NCBI GenBank assembly: GCA_905250115.1
Contig: CAJNOI010000028.1
Coordinates: 310,001-374,000 of the forward strand
Direction of reading: 5' to 3'
DNA length: 64,000 nt
DNA from: Adineta steineri
Lineage: Eukaryota > Rotifera > Eurotatoria > Adinetida > Adinetidae
Program-made: the position numbers and the translations under genes
The notes under the pieces: model-generated
What the model saw: only the letters and a program-made list of their open reading frames with translations
Told to the model about the DNA's origin: nothing
Database searches by the model: none
Part shown: piece by piece, positions 50,211 through 62,297 of the stretch
How the letters are laid out: every line of letters starts with the position of its first letter
Position numbering within the stretch: the stretch's first letter is position 1

Positions 50211-50306
50211 TGTCAAATATTTTCGTTTTTTATAAAATAAAAAATTTCCGTCCAACTTATATCTGTTTGATAGAATTATTTCATTTTTAGATTTTTATTA
50301 TATCTA

Positions 50307-50963
50307 ATGAGTTCAAAAGTCAAAGACGTCGCTAAAGCGGCTGCACCTGTTGTTAAACGTGATATTAACAAATGGCTTTTTCCTATACGTCAATTTCTTA
50401 TGCTTGTATATATACATATTTTATTGAATATTTTCTAATAAAAGATAAATTCTATTTTAGCGAAAATTCACTCATAATCAACGTCATGAATTTGAATGGG
50501 CTAAGCGGTAAAACAAAAGTCGGAAAAATAATACAATTATAGGTTTTAATTTTATTTTTCAGAACACAACCACCACCACTTATACCAGGTGGTTTCGCTC
50601 ATAAATTAAGTAAAAATTATTATTACGATCGAGATGCTCGTCGACAAGTTGGACAACCGCAAGTCGTTTTTTCAAATAATAATCAATTTCTTGCTAGTGC
50701 TACACAACCGTAAGAAAGTTCTTTCCTTCATTGAATTTTAGTTTTATTTTTTAATAATGAAATTATTTAGACAAATAACAGCTGGAGCATCTGCACAAGC
50801 ACCATCACAACAAGCTGCTGCAACTACATCAACAGCTACGAATACTTCAACATTTTTATCAATTCTTGAAGCTGAAAAACAAACTGCGTCATTATTAACA
50901 ACTCAAAGCAAGACTCCTATTCAATCACGCACACCTGGCAAAGTTTATAATTGGGATGGTTAA
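50307..50963 (+). CDS. NDUFA7: NADH dehydrogenase (complex I) subunit NDUFA7
   Basis: Four exons, 50307-50405, 50461-50507, 50563-50709 and 50771-50963, give 161 aa. The core RTQPPPLIPGGFAHKLSKNY followed by YYDRDARR is a close match to the vertebrate subunit ([20 protein letters not shown], then YCTRDGRR). The N-terminal 45 residues, with INKWLFPIRQFL and RKFTHNQRHEFEWAKR, fit the family's amphipathic start. The tail is Ala/Thr/Gln-rich and ends VYNWDG, about 45 residues longer than in vertebrates. The product is an accessory subunit on the matrix side of complex I in mitochondria. It lies only about 96 nt behind SSX2IP on the same strand. Confidence 0.92.
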
Positions 50964-52096
50964 TTATTTTCATGTATAATAGATGAACTCTTTTTCTCCT
51001 TTCTATTTTTTCCTTAGTTCTTATTCTATCATCCTCTTAGTTATCAGTATAACTCGTTTTTTCTTTTCTTTCTATTTGATCTAGAAATTATTTCTCTTTT
51101 GCTTTTGATCATAAAAAAACAAAAAGAGATTTTTTCTTCCATCAAACTAAAGTATGATTTATATTATTATTATTATTATGAGACATGATTCAATACGATT
51201 TAAACTTGTTCTTCATTAAAACAGTCAAATAATCAAGCTATATATAATAAGACATGAATAAAAAATGGGAATTTTATTGTTTGCTAATATACGGGAATAA
51301 ATATCATAGACATTGTTTAGTCGCCTGTTAATTAAATCATTTCCTTAATCAAATATTTTATTCATATTTAAAAATAAAACGTTTAGTCTTTTGTATATTT
51401 CATATAGTGACGTCATTAAAAATTTATGAGTAATGAAGTTCAACTTCCAGATCATATTTAACCATCTGCAGACATTTATCAATTTATATGTGTGAAGATT
51501 CATATCAATAAACTCTCAAGTATAACCTCAAGTTCAAGTTAAAAGACTATGTTTATGCACTGAATAGTCTTAATGAATGACTAATTAGTTCAAACAAAAA
51601 AAGATAGTGTATTTGTTTTTTAAAAATATTCACTATTTTCAAAATTACGAATAAATTTCGTAATAATTACACATGCTTATCTATTAGTAACAATACAATC
51701 TTACTGTTTGAAGGCGACCCCTGTCGTTAAGTCACCTTCACTATCTCCCCTTTACGTATATGTTTATTCTTTGTTCTCACATTCCTATTCGACGATATAG
51801 AATCAGTTGTTGTAGTAAACTATGGAATCCTCACGTTTAAAAGTGGTAAATAAACTATATGACAAGCAAAACATTTTCGAAAGAAAAAAGACATATACAC
51901 AATGATTTTGAAATATATATTATTTGACTTCCGTATATCATTTCATCATAAATTAGTCAGAGATGATTTTAAAATTCAAAATATACATCTTATTATTTTT
52001 TTATTGTTGTTTATTTATTTTGAAATAATTTAAGATTTTGCTTCGCTTTTTATTTTTTCTCACGTCTATCGATTTCAGTTTTGAAACTTAAAAAAT
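50964..52096. other. Intergenic between NDUFA7 and GIGYF
   Basis: This is about 1.1 kb of AT-rich sequence with no supported gene. A pyrimidine-rich stretch before the GIGYF ATG (about 52030-52080) contains TCGATTTCAG ending at 52078, a possible leader-intron acceptor. Confidence 0.4.
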
Positions 52097-55000
52097 ATGA
52101 GTTCAACTACTGTCGCTCAACATACAACACAACCATTAAACTTTGGACCTGAATGGTTTGCTCGGTTTTCTTTTGTATATTTCATTGAATTGATGTTCTT
52201 TTTTTTTCTTTTTTTTCCTAAATTTAAATAGGCTTCGAGCATTATCAACGCCTGAATCAACAACACCTATTCCATCATCGGGTGGTGGTAATGGTGGAAA
52301 TATTTTTAAATTTTCTGCAACAAAATATCGCTATTCAAAAGATGAAATCTTAGCATTACGTGCTAATGTAACTGAACGTTTAGCTGAAGATGTACGAAAT
52401 GAGATATTAGAAAATTTAAAAGATGTTGAAAGTGTTTTTCGACCAAATATAATTGAACCATTAGCATTAACTACACCCTCGTCTGAGGAAAGTGTAAGTA
52501 CTAAAGAATAAATTTATATTGTAAGAAATAAAATATATATATATATATGTATAGGCTAAAATGAATTCATTATCAAGTTATATTTCTGGTCGAACACCAG
52601 GCGGTGGTGGTCGTGGTGGTAGTAATTCTCAACAATCACAGCAACCACTACATGATTCACGAGGTAATCGAGGAGGAGGTTCAATGTCAAATGGGCGTGG
52701 AGGATCAAGAGGCAGAGGTAATGAAAAACATTTATCTATATATAGGTTTTTTTTTAAGTTTGAAGATTTCACTTTTTTTTCTTCTTTTTTCTAAAGGTGG
52801 ACGTGATAATACTTTTGGATCGAATCGTGGAAGTACCAATGCAGAAGATAATGGAGAAAATGGAGGCGGTGGTGGTGATGATACAACAGTATCATCATCA
52901 TCATGGTCTTCTCGTGGTGGTTATCATTCACGTGGTGGTGGTGGTAGTGGTGGTAGTAGTGGAACATTTGGAAATCGAGTGCGATCTTATGATGATCGGT
53001 GAGCTTTTCAGTTTTAAAACAATAAGAAATGTGTTACAAATTATAAGAAGAATTTATTAAATCAAGCAAATCTGACATTATTGATCTTTTAGTGAACCAT
53101 CGTTTCGTCGTGGCGGCGGTACGCGTCAAACATCTGATGGATGGCGTCGATCGAGAGGTGATGATGATGATGGAAATAATGAGCAGAATGAAGAATCATC
53201 AGCAGCACCTGCAAATGGTTCATCATCTTGGACATCTCGAGGTGGCCAAACACGACGAGGTGGAAGCAGTAATGGATCAATGGAACATCGTACAAAATCG
53301 AATGATAAATGGAATCATAATGAAGAACGATCTGGTATAGAAAAAAAAGAACAATATGATTTTGAAAGTTCAAGGTCTTTTTTCTTCTTCTAAAAAAAAT
53401 AATTCAGGTCCACCAAATAGTTATGAGACCAATCAACAACGTGGATGGCGTTCAAATGCACCTGTACCTGATCGTGATCTTAATTCACGTCGTCCTCAAC
53501 AAAAACGAGATCGTTAGATTAAATTATTTAATAAAAGTAATTTTTAAATAATAACAAAATGTTTTATTTAGGAGTGCCTGAATGGATGGAAGATGATAAT
53601 AATTATGATCCTCAATTAAGTAATGCAACATTTGAACAAGATGGAACATTTAGAGGACCATCATCAACACAACAAAATAATAGTAATGAAGAACAAAAGC
53701 AACAAATTCAATCTTCAACTGATGAAATATCATCACGTAAAAAAGTTGTAAGTTACAAAAAGAAAACAATTATTTAGAAATTTTAATTATTATTACCTTC
53801 ATTTTAAGGTTTCATCCAAACAACATGAAGATAATAAATTAGATAAATCAACACCACCACAGGCAGATACAGCTGTTATCAATATACCAACAAAATCGGA
53901 AACAAAATGTATATCATTGTTTTTTTTTCTTTCTTTCTATAATCTATGATAATATTTTAGTACCTGAACCTACACCTCCTGTACAACATACTATTTCAAC
54001 ATGGGATGATGAATTTGAACCGAGTGATGTAGCAAAAACTGTCGTTGAATCAACTCTTGCTGAAGTAAAAAAAATTTTTTTATATTACGAAAAAACAAAA
54101 GAAATACCTTTTCTTTTCTAAAAATGTTTTTTTAGGATCATGATTATTCTCCACCAATGGCTAGTCATCCAACTCCACCTGCTATACCAATTATACCCCA
54201 ACAACAACGAATACAACCACCAGTAGTTATTGATGATAAACAATGGTATTATAAAGATCCACAAAATACAGTACAAGGTCCATTTTCATCAGCTGATATG
54301 GAACGTTGGTTTGCAGCTGGATATTTTACTATTCTTTTGCCTGTTAAACGTATGGGTGAAACACAATTTTCAACTATTCAACAACTAACAAAAGAATTAG
54401 GTCGTTTACCATTTCGTACTGATGTTCCATCACTTCCACCACCTGTACAACAACAACAAACGATTGTACCTGAACCACAAAAATTTAATCCAATGACATA
54501 TGTAGCACCATCAACTGCAGCTAATACTTATATTGATGATTATATACTTCAACAACAACAACAGTCAAGACAAAATGTGCCACATTCAATGTTATTTAAC
54601 AGGTACATTTTAAACAAAATACTAATTTTAATTGTTATATTTAGAAATTTTTAATTGATGAAAGGAAATCAATGACGTATTTCCTTTTTTACTAATTAGT
54701 TCATGCGTTGGAGTTAGTTCCGTTTATGATGAGATGGCATTAACGATTGACTAGTGACGCGTATAAAATTAGTCTCTCGTTTCCATGATATACATATTGA
54801 AAAAAAAATGCTCGAAATTATCATGTATAACGAGATAATTATCCACTGTTGGAATATCTATCTACTAAAAAAAATTGCTACGTGTTTCATATACAGTTCA
54901 CATTTTCTATTAGAGAACTTGAACTTCAAGTTCACATCTAAAGGAAATATCAAATTCAAATCTGATTAGATTTATATGCGATAAAATAGTAAGGAATGAC

Positions 55001-56109
55001 TCTTTTTTCTAAAATTAACTAATAGATAATTACAATCTTGATACTTTACATGATAAAATATTATCGAAAAAAAAGTGTAGGTCTCTACCGTTCCTTATGT
55101 TCTATTTAATTATCCTTGTATGATCAGATTCAAATTATTCGTGTAATTACTTTAAAAAATATTATCTAATATCTCAATCTGTATCCTTTAGACAAGCATC
55201 AGTACCTGTATCATCAACAGATCGAATACCGGTTACATCTCCATCAATTATAAATCCTCAATTACAATCATATTTTTCTTCTCAACAACAATCCCAATCA
55301 TCTTCATCTCTTTTCCCATCAAATCTTGTTAATGATCCGGCATTAGCCTTTCAACCACAATTACAACGAAGTATATCTGCAACAAATCAACAACAACAAC
55401 AACAACAACAACAACAGCAACAACAGTCATTATTTGATGATGTTCAACGTCCATTTCGTCATATTGCTTCTCAACCAAATACGGCATCATTCTTTGGTGA
55501 AAATGTATCACTTGCACAGTCTCAACAACCAAGTGATATCATGTCACGACTTGCAAAGGCAATGCAAAGTCATGGACAACAACAACAAGAAAAAAGTGAT
55601 GAACAACGTCGAATGGAACAACAACGACGCGAACTTGAAATTGAACGTATAAAATTAGCACAACAAACTGAACAATTACGTTTACAACGTGAAGAAGATG
55701 AGCGTCGTCAATTAGAACAACAACAAAGACTTGAAGAAGAATTACGTAAGAAAAAAGAGGCAGTAGTTGCAAGTAAACAAATATTAGATCAGATGAAAGA
55801 AATGGCTAAAACAATGGATCAGAGAAAACAGCAACAACCACAACAACCTCAACCACAAAAACAACAACAACAACAGCAACAAGTTAAACCACAACCTAAA
55901 GTTGAAGCTGATGCATTTTTAGCTTTTCAACAATCTCTTCAATATCAAAAAGAACAACAATCTAAAATTGAAGCACAAAGGTAAAGAATTATTTTTTTTG
56001 TTAATCATATGCAGTATTTATCTTCTTCATAATTTTAGAGAAGAAAATATTCGTCGTTATAAACAACAAATACAAGAACAATCTCGACCAACTTCACAAC
56101 AACAACCTC

Positions 56110-56140
<31 letters not shown>

Positions 56141-57787
56141 GCAAACATTTAAGTTACCAGACTCAGCCAATTGGGCTCGACATTCATCACAAAGTAATGA
56201 TCAAAATCAACCATTAAATTTTGCTGAAATTCTAAAACAAGAACAAGAACAAGAACAACGTGCTCGTGAAGCAATGCTTGCTGCTCAACAACTTGTATGT
56301 CAATATGCACTAAATATTACATTTGAGATTATCATAATATATATCATATTTTATTTCTAATAGGCTAAATCTGAGGCATTAAATATTCCAAATCCATCAT
56401 CATCAGCTAATAATAATAAGCCTGGTTCATGGGCTCGTACATTATTTGCTGGTAGTACTGGAAATATTAATACATTATCAGCATCAAATCATATGTCATT
56501 TGATCAAGATACAAATGAAAATTCATTACCTGAATCACCAATAACATCTTACAATCAACAGGCAACAAATGCGGTACTTTCTATTTTAAATATTCATGTA
56601 TGTTGTGCTGTGTTTTGTTTTATGTTGCATGGCTTTTATTTATATTATTTATTCGATATTCAACAGATAAATACTAATAAGAAAACATTTTTTTTTCTTC
56701 TTCTCATTTAGCCAAAATCTCGATCAACTAACAGTCAACCATCAACACCATGGAGTTCATCAACAAATTTACCTAATAATACATCACTTCAAGATATTCA
56801 ACAACAACAACAACAGCAACAACAACAGTCTCAAGTAAATCAAAAAAAAAGATTTAATTATTTATTCTTTAAAAATTAATTTCAGGTTGAACCAAAACCA
56901 AAACCACAACCTCAACAACAGCAACAACAAGTATCTTCTGGTAATACAACACCAGCATGGGGTGGAGTATTTCAACAGTCGACTTCATCTCCACAAACAG
57001 CATCCATGTTTTGGGATGATAATGAACCTACACCAGCAGCAACTAAACAATCTACAAAAAAGAATGCCAATAAACCAGCGTATGTATTCAAATTATTTAA
57101 AAATTATTTAAAATTTTTTTATTCATCCAGAACGCCATGGACTGAAATAAAACCATCTGCAATACCGCAATCAAAATCAAATTCAACACATGCTGAATTA
57201 TCGAAAAGTGAACGTGAAGCAAAATATTTGTTTACAACAACACGTACTCAGGATGCACTTTCAAAATGGACACAAACACAATTTAAAGATAATTTACAAG
57301 CTATTGATGGTAAAAAAATGTTCTATTCAAAATTCAATTCTTTCATTTATTATTTTTCAGTTCCAACACTTGTTCAATTATTAAAAGATATTGACAGTGC
57401 TGAAGAAATTGTTGATTATATTCAACCATATATTGGTTCAGCTATCAAAGCTAAAGAATTTGCTAATGATTTTATAATTAAACGTAAACAATTAGCTAAT
57501 GCTGGAGTATGTTATTTATAATGATAATATTTTTTTTAGTATATTCATCTATTTAATTTTAGCCGGAAGTTGATAATGAACATTTGAATGAATTAGCTAT
57601 GGCACCAACATCAAGAAATACAAATTCGGGTAATGGTGGTGATGAAGGTTTTCAATTAGCATCAAGTAATGGACAAAAGAAAAAAGCGAAGAAAATGAAA
57701 GGTCAAAAAATCGATGTTAAACAACTTGGTTTTATGGTTAATAATCGACCAGAACAACGAGATGATATTGATAAAGTACAAATGTAA
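52097..57787 (+). CDS. GIGYF: GIGYF translational repressor (GYF-domain protein)
   Basis: Eighteen exons from 52097 to 57787 sum to 1,333 aa with consistent phases. The N-terminus has LNFGPEWLRALST (vertebrate LNFGPEWLRALSS), then KYRYSKDEILAL, the Y-x-Y-x4-hydrophobic-hydrophobic motif that binds the cap protein 4EHP. An Arg/Gly-rich segment (about 52600-53500) and VPEWMEDD follow. The GYF domain at about 54230-54420 reads QWYYKDPQNTVQGPFSSADM then ERWFAAGYFTILLPVKRMG; it binds Pro-rich partners. A Gln-rich, charged coiled coil fills exons 11-12, with polyglutamine runs near 55393, 55864 and 56098. FWDDNEP and LVQLLKDIDSAEEIVDYIQP then KAKEFANDFIIKRKQL form the conserved C-terminus. GIGYF with 4EHP represses translation of targeted or stalled mRNAs. 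Intron 10 (54603-55191) is about 590 nt, ten times the usual size. Confidence 0.95.
54603..55191. other. Enlarged GIGYF intron
   Basis: This 589-nt intron stands out in a gene whose other introns are about 50-140 nt. No terminal inverted repeats or target duplications were found, though AAGGAATGAC near 54990 and CCGTTCCTTATG near 55088 form a weak inverted pair. It is probably an old, decayed insertion. Confidence 0.4.
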
Positions 57788-58683
57788 AACATCAACAATT
57801 AAAAAAATTATCTCTCGTTTACGCCATGTGTATATATTCTATATCTTTTTTCTTTCTTGTCTCTTCCTAACGTACTTTTTTTTTATTACTACATTATTCA
57901 CCATCATCATCATCATCATCATCATTCAGAATGCGCGCGCTTCTCTCTATAAGCTTTTAAAAAGTATATATGTGTGTATGCAGTTTCTTTTTTTTTCTTT
58001 TCTTTTCTTTTTTGTTGTCTTGTTCGGTTGCGCGCTGCTTAAATATCATTTATTATCAACTGTAAAACACATACACACATGTTCGTTCGTTCAGTTTTTT
58101 TCTTCTTGTTGTCTGATGTTGTTGGTTTTCTTTTACTATTCCCTACTTCTATTATTATTATTATTATTAACGAAAAAAAGCCCGAACAGACAGAAAGATT
58201 ACATGAAAATGATTTTTCAAAGAAAAGATAAATGATTGAAATGAAGAATTTTATTTCTTAAAATGTTTATAAATATCTGAAACTACTGTAAATAGATTAT
58301 TTGATGTCAATGCAAATGAAAATTAAGACTTTCTCTTTGCTATGGATGAAAAGTGATTTCTGTTATAGCTGTACTATAATATGTAAGAATTCATCAGAAC
58401 TACTGTAATTAGACAAAAAAAACGATGAAGTTTGTAATCCCTGCATGGACGGAAGGGTCAACCATGATCCACTGAAGAAGGAAATGACACCCAACATATT
58501 AGGGTAAAAATAATTTTATCTTTTCTTGTCATATTCGATAATTAGAAAAAAAATCAAAAAATATCTTTATTAAATAAATATTTCTATTCTTACAATACAA
58601 TAAAAGTCTATATTAGAATTTGATTATGAATAATTATTTTTTATATGCTTTGAACTAAATATAAAAAGAAAATAAATTATATT
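57788..58683. other. Convergent 3' region of GIGYF and the RING gene
   Basis: The GIGYF 3' UTR begins here with CAT repeats (about 57900-57925) and a GCGCGC run. A less AT-rich patch at about 58430-58510 has no open frame of note. No gene is seen. Confidence 0.4.
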
Positions 58684-59618
58684 TTAATATTTTATTGAAC
58701 TAACTCGTTCAACAACTTGTTGACAAAATAATTGTTGTTGTGATGTCATTCGAATTTTCGATTGACTAAGTCCTGTAAGTAATTTATATAAAATTTCTGA
58801 TGCTTGTTTTGTTTCTCTATGAAAAATATAAACAATCTTTAAAATTATCTAAGAATATTTTTACTGAATCATTTTATTTCCAACTATAGCAAGTTTATCA
58901 AATGGCAATTGATGTTGAACAGTATCAGCCTATGAAAAAAATAAGCATTCAAATTTTTAAATCAATAAGATTATCTATTTACTTGTCGAAGAATTGTTTT
59001 AATGCAGAGTTCATTTTGTTTATTTAAAAATGTATTACGCTGCAAGCAAAAGTTGAATAAAGAAATTTCGAATTCTATTATTTACTTGATCTAATGTTGC
59101 GATCATTTGTTCAATAGTTCGTTGTCGTGTTTGATCTTCGAACCATTTTCGAGCACGACTATTCGATGATATCATAACATCAACATCATCATTTTGTTTC
59201 TAGAATGGATTTAAATATAGATATATATACATATATAAATTAAAATTTAACCTTTCGTAAATCCATACAAGTTAAATTGGTTGATGAACATTGACAAATT
59301 TTACATGTTGGCATTAAACCTTGAAATGCTTTATAATAAATGAATGAAAAACAAGAATTAAATAAATAATATGTTCGTTTTACTTGTTTGAGCACATTGT
59401 TCACAATAAAAATGACCACAACTAGTAACAAAACTTGCTCGATTTATATTCTGAGGTATCATTAATGGACAAAAACATAGATTACAATAGAATTGATTTA
59501 TTGGAGGTTTGAAATTTTTTGTTTGAGATGACGCAAGTTGATTATTATTTCCTATATTTTGTCGGAAAGATGTTACAGACATCGACGATGAAACTGTAGA
59601 TAATCGATCAGAATTCAT
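58684..59618 (-). CDS. RNF212: ZIP3/RNF212-like RING protein
   Basis: Six exons, 59384-59618, 59252-59319, 59086-59199, 58983-59039, 58865-58929 and 58684-58816, sum to 223 aa from the ATG at 59618. After a Ser-rich head of about 40 residues the RING reads FYCNLCFCPLM, then SFVTSCGHFYCEQCAQT, then LMPTCKICQCSS. This C-x2-C...C-x-H-x2-C-x2-C...C-x2-C spacing, with VTSCGHxxC, matches the RNF212/RNF212B/ZIP3 group (vertebrate FFVTSCGHIFCKKC). A helical, probably coiled-coil region follows (SRARKWFEDQTRQRTIEQMI, RNTFLNKQNELCIKTILRQ), as in that family. In animals and yeast these are SUMO or ubiquitin E3 ligases that stabilise recombination intermediates at meiotic crossover sites. CCNB1IP1/HEI10 or another small RING protein is the alternative. 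Every splice junction fits in phase. Confidence 0.7.
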
Positions 59619-62263
59619 CGAAAAAATTATACTAATTATTCAAACTTTTAGTCGTTCTGTATATATATATATGGACATATCCAACAGACTAAATCGAGGA
59701 CAAAACAACGGAGAATATATACAAAGTTAATTGATTTCAAATTATCAACAGATAGGATATTATATTATGATCCTTAATGAAATAAAAACTTCTGTCTTAT
59801 ATGTATAAATAAATTAAATTAGTAATGTATGGATAATGTAACATATTGAGAGTTTAGATATTGTACATGACATGTAATTTTGATGTACAAAAAAAATGTG
59901 TTTGATTTAAATAGATCACTTAGAAAATGTTAATATATTTATAAATGTATACGATTAATAAAAGCAATCATGTCACATAGGATATAAAGAGATTGAGAAG
60001 ACTCATGATTTTAATCAGCAATTTATACGATTTAAAACAACATCATTTCAAAAATCGTCATCTATTCAACGAATTTCTTAATCAGATAATATAAAACATA
60101 TAAATCTAAAATCTATATTTCCAATTCATTAAACAAAATAAGATGAATAATATTATATCTTCTTAACTATTTATATCCTATTGATTTCCATATGAATAAG
60201 AACTAGTTCATTAAATCACAATTGCTACTATTATACGATAACTTTACGTATAAATGCGTGTCTGGTTTTAAACACTAATAGTGAAGTATCTGAATTATGA
60301 ACAAATATATTTCAATTGTATAATATTCATACAAAAAAGCATTTACTCTTACTTTTAGTTCTATATATCCGAAGGGCATATATTCTTTTCATCATTATTA
60401 TGAGACAATAGGTATGTATTTATTACTAAAGGGCTTATGGATAAGGGGGTCGAACAGTCATTTATTATGATCTGATCGCTTTGACACACATTGAAATAGA
60501 AGGGGAGGAAAACGTGATAGTGAAGCATTCCAAGAATCTTACAACGACTTTACTAGTTTATATGTTTTATATCCTTGTTATAGTTAATGTTCTATTATTT
60601 ATCAAAAACAAGTAATAATTGAACTGAATATAAAATATTTGAAGTAATTGTACTTGTATTCGAATACTCTACATTTTAGATAAAATCTTTCTTCTCTTGG
60701 ACAATTTCTAGATAAGTATTTCTGCCCTTCGAAGATTGACCAAGTAGATAATTTCATTCGACTCTCGTTTTTATGTAAAACTACAGCGAGATATACTTGA
60801 TAATGATACTGTGATAGCGTCGAACACATGTTTCAAACTAATCGAACTTGTACTCAAATAGGTCCATACTTCCGGAGTTCTCAGTAATATATTAACTAGA
60901 AGATATAATCATATACAGCTGTTTCTTTTTCTGATAGTTTCAAGATACGAAATCAACCAACACTCATAAAATTGAACTACATACAAACATATTAAGAACA
61001 AATTCATTCATTGCTTAATGATAATATAATAAAACAAATTGTGCAAATCTATTAAATTCATTATGAACAAACAAAATAGTTTTAAATATTTGAAATAAAG
61101 TAAAGTTTTCTTTTTCTTATTTTTAATCCATATGTGATGATGAACTCAATGCCGAAGGAATTACTTGACAGTTGTGAATACTTTTCATTCATAGAGATGA
61201 TTTCGTTTGTTTTTTTTGAAAATAATTGATTTTTTCTTTCTTGATTTCAATTTTAAGTTAAAGATAAAGTATCAAACAATTCATTTCAAGTAAAATCTAA
61301 TTCTCCCACTTAAAAATCAAGTGACTCTTATTTCTTCTCTCCTTTTTCTTTACCGATCCGATTTGTCAATAATCTATACACACCAACAGAAAATGAATGA
61401 TTTGTTATTCAAGTACTTTAAAATGAGAAGAAAAAAAATGAATTATACAATAATTTGTTTAAATATCATCATACAATAGACGAAACTAGAATCAAGCTGT
61501 GTAGCAAAACATTTTCTTCATACAATCAATCAATAATTCTTTTAACATCTACATGCAAAAGATTTAGATCATGATGACAATCGACTTGATAATCCTCTTC
61601 TTCTTCTTTTTTTCGTAGTTAATGTGTATACACACGCAGGTGAAAGACAGACCATACGATTTTTTTTCATTGTGTGACTATTAAGTGGACTCGTTCTCGT
61701 GCTACACGAAAACACAGGAAATATTAGATGTATATCTTGATTGATGGTAGGTGGTCGTCGTCCATTAGAATTGAGTAGCTCTTGCGGTCATTTAAGTAAG
61801 TACCACTACTACGAGTAGTGCTATCATCACTATTCTTTCTTTTTTTTTTCAATAGTGAAGAGTCTAAGTATCATCACTTTTCATACTTTTATATGTGTAG
61901 ATCGTTTGTTGTTGTCAATCACCCTTTTTCTTCTTTTTCTTTTTCAATCATCTTAATCGTCACCTAAGGTTTGCTTATAAACTTCATCAACTAAGAATAT
62001 AAGATCGAATTATATGAAGAGAAAAGAATACAGTCGTCTTATGTTAATCGAAACAACGAATGTAAAGATCATCTATTCATTCATTTTCTTTTCTTTCTTA
62101 CTATTATATACACGTCTATTAAATGACAATCTATAGTTTATATACATAAAAGAGAATATGAAAAACTTGACCATTATCAGACCCTTCTTCTCTTTTTTTT
62201 TCTTTCATTTTTTTACTTCACTTTCACGCCTAATTGCTAAGGTAAATGATGAGTCCAATCTAT

Positions 62264-62297
<34 letters not shown>

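Noticed and set aside
53089-53373. His/Met-rich frames on both strands in GIGYF
   Set aside because: They are shadows of the Arg/Gly-rich coding region in other frames.
60416-60520. GGGGGTCGAACAGTC as part of a tRNA T-arm
   Set aside because: No acceptor, D-arm or anticodon stem could be formed around it.
61797-61824. Hairpin CACTACTACGAGTAGTG
   Set aside because: A 7-bp stem is within chance expectation for 64 kb; there is no terminator or element context in a eukaryotic intergenic region.
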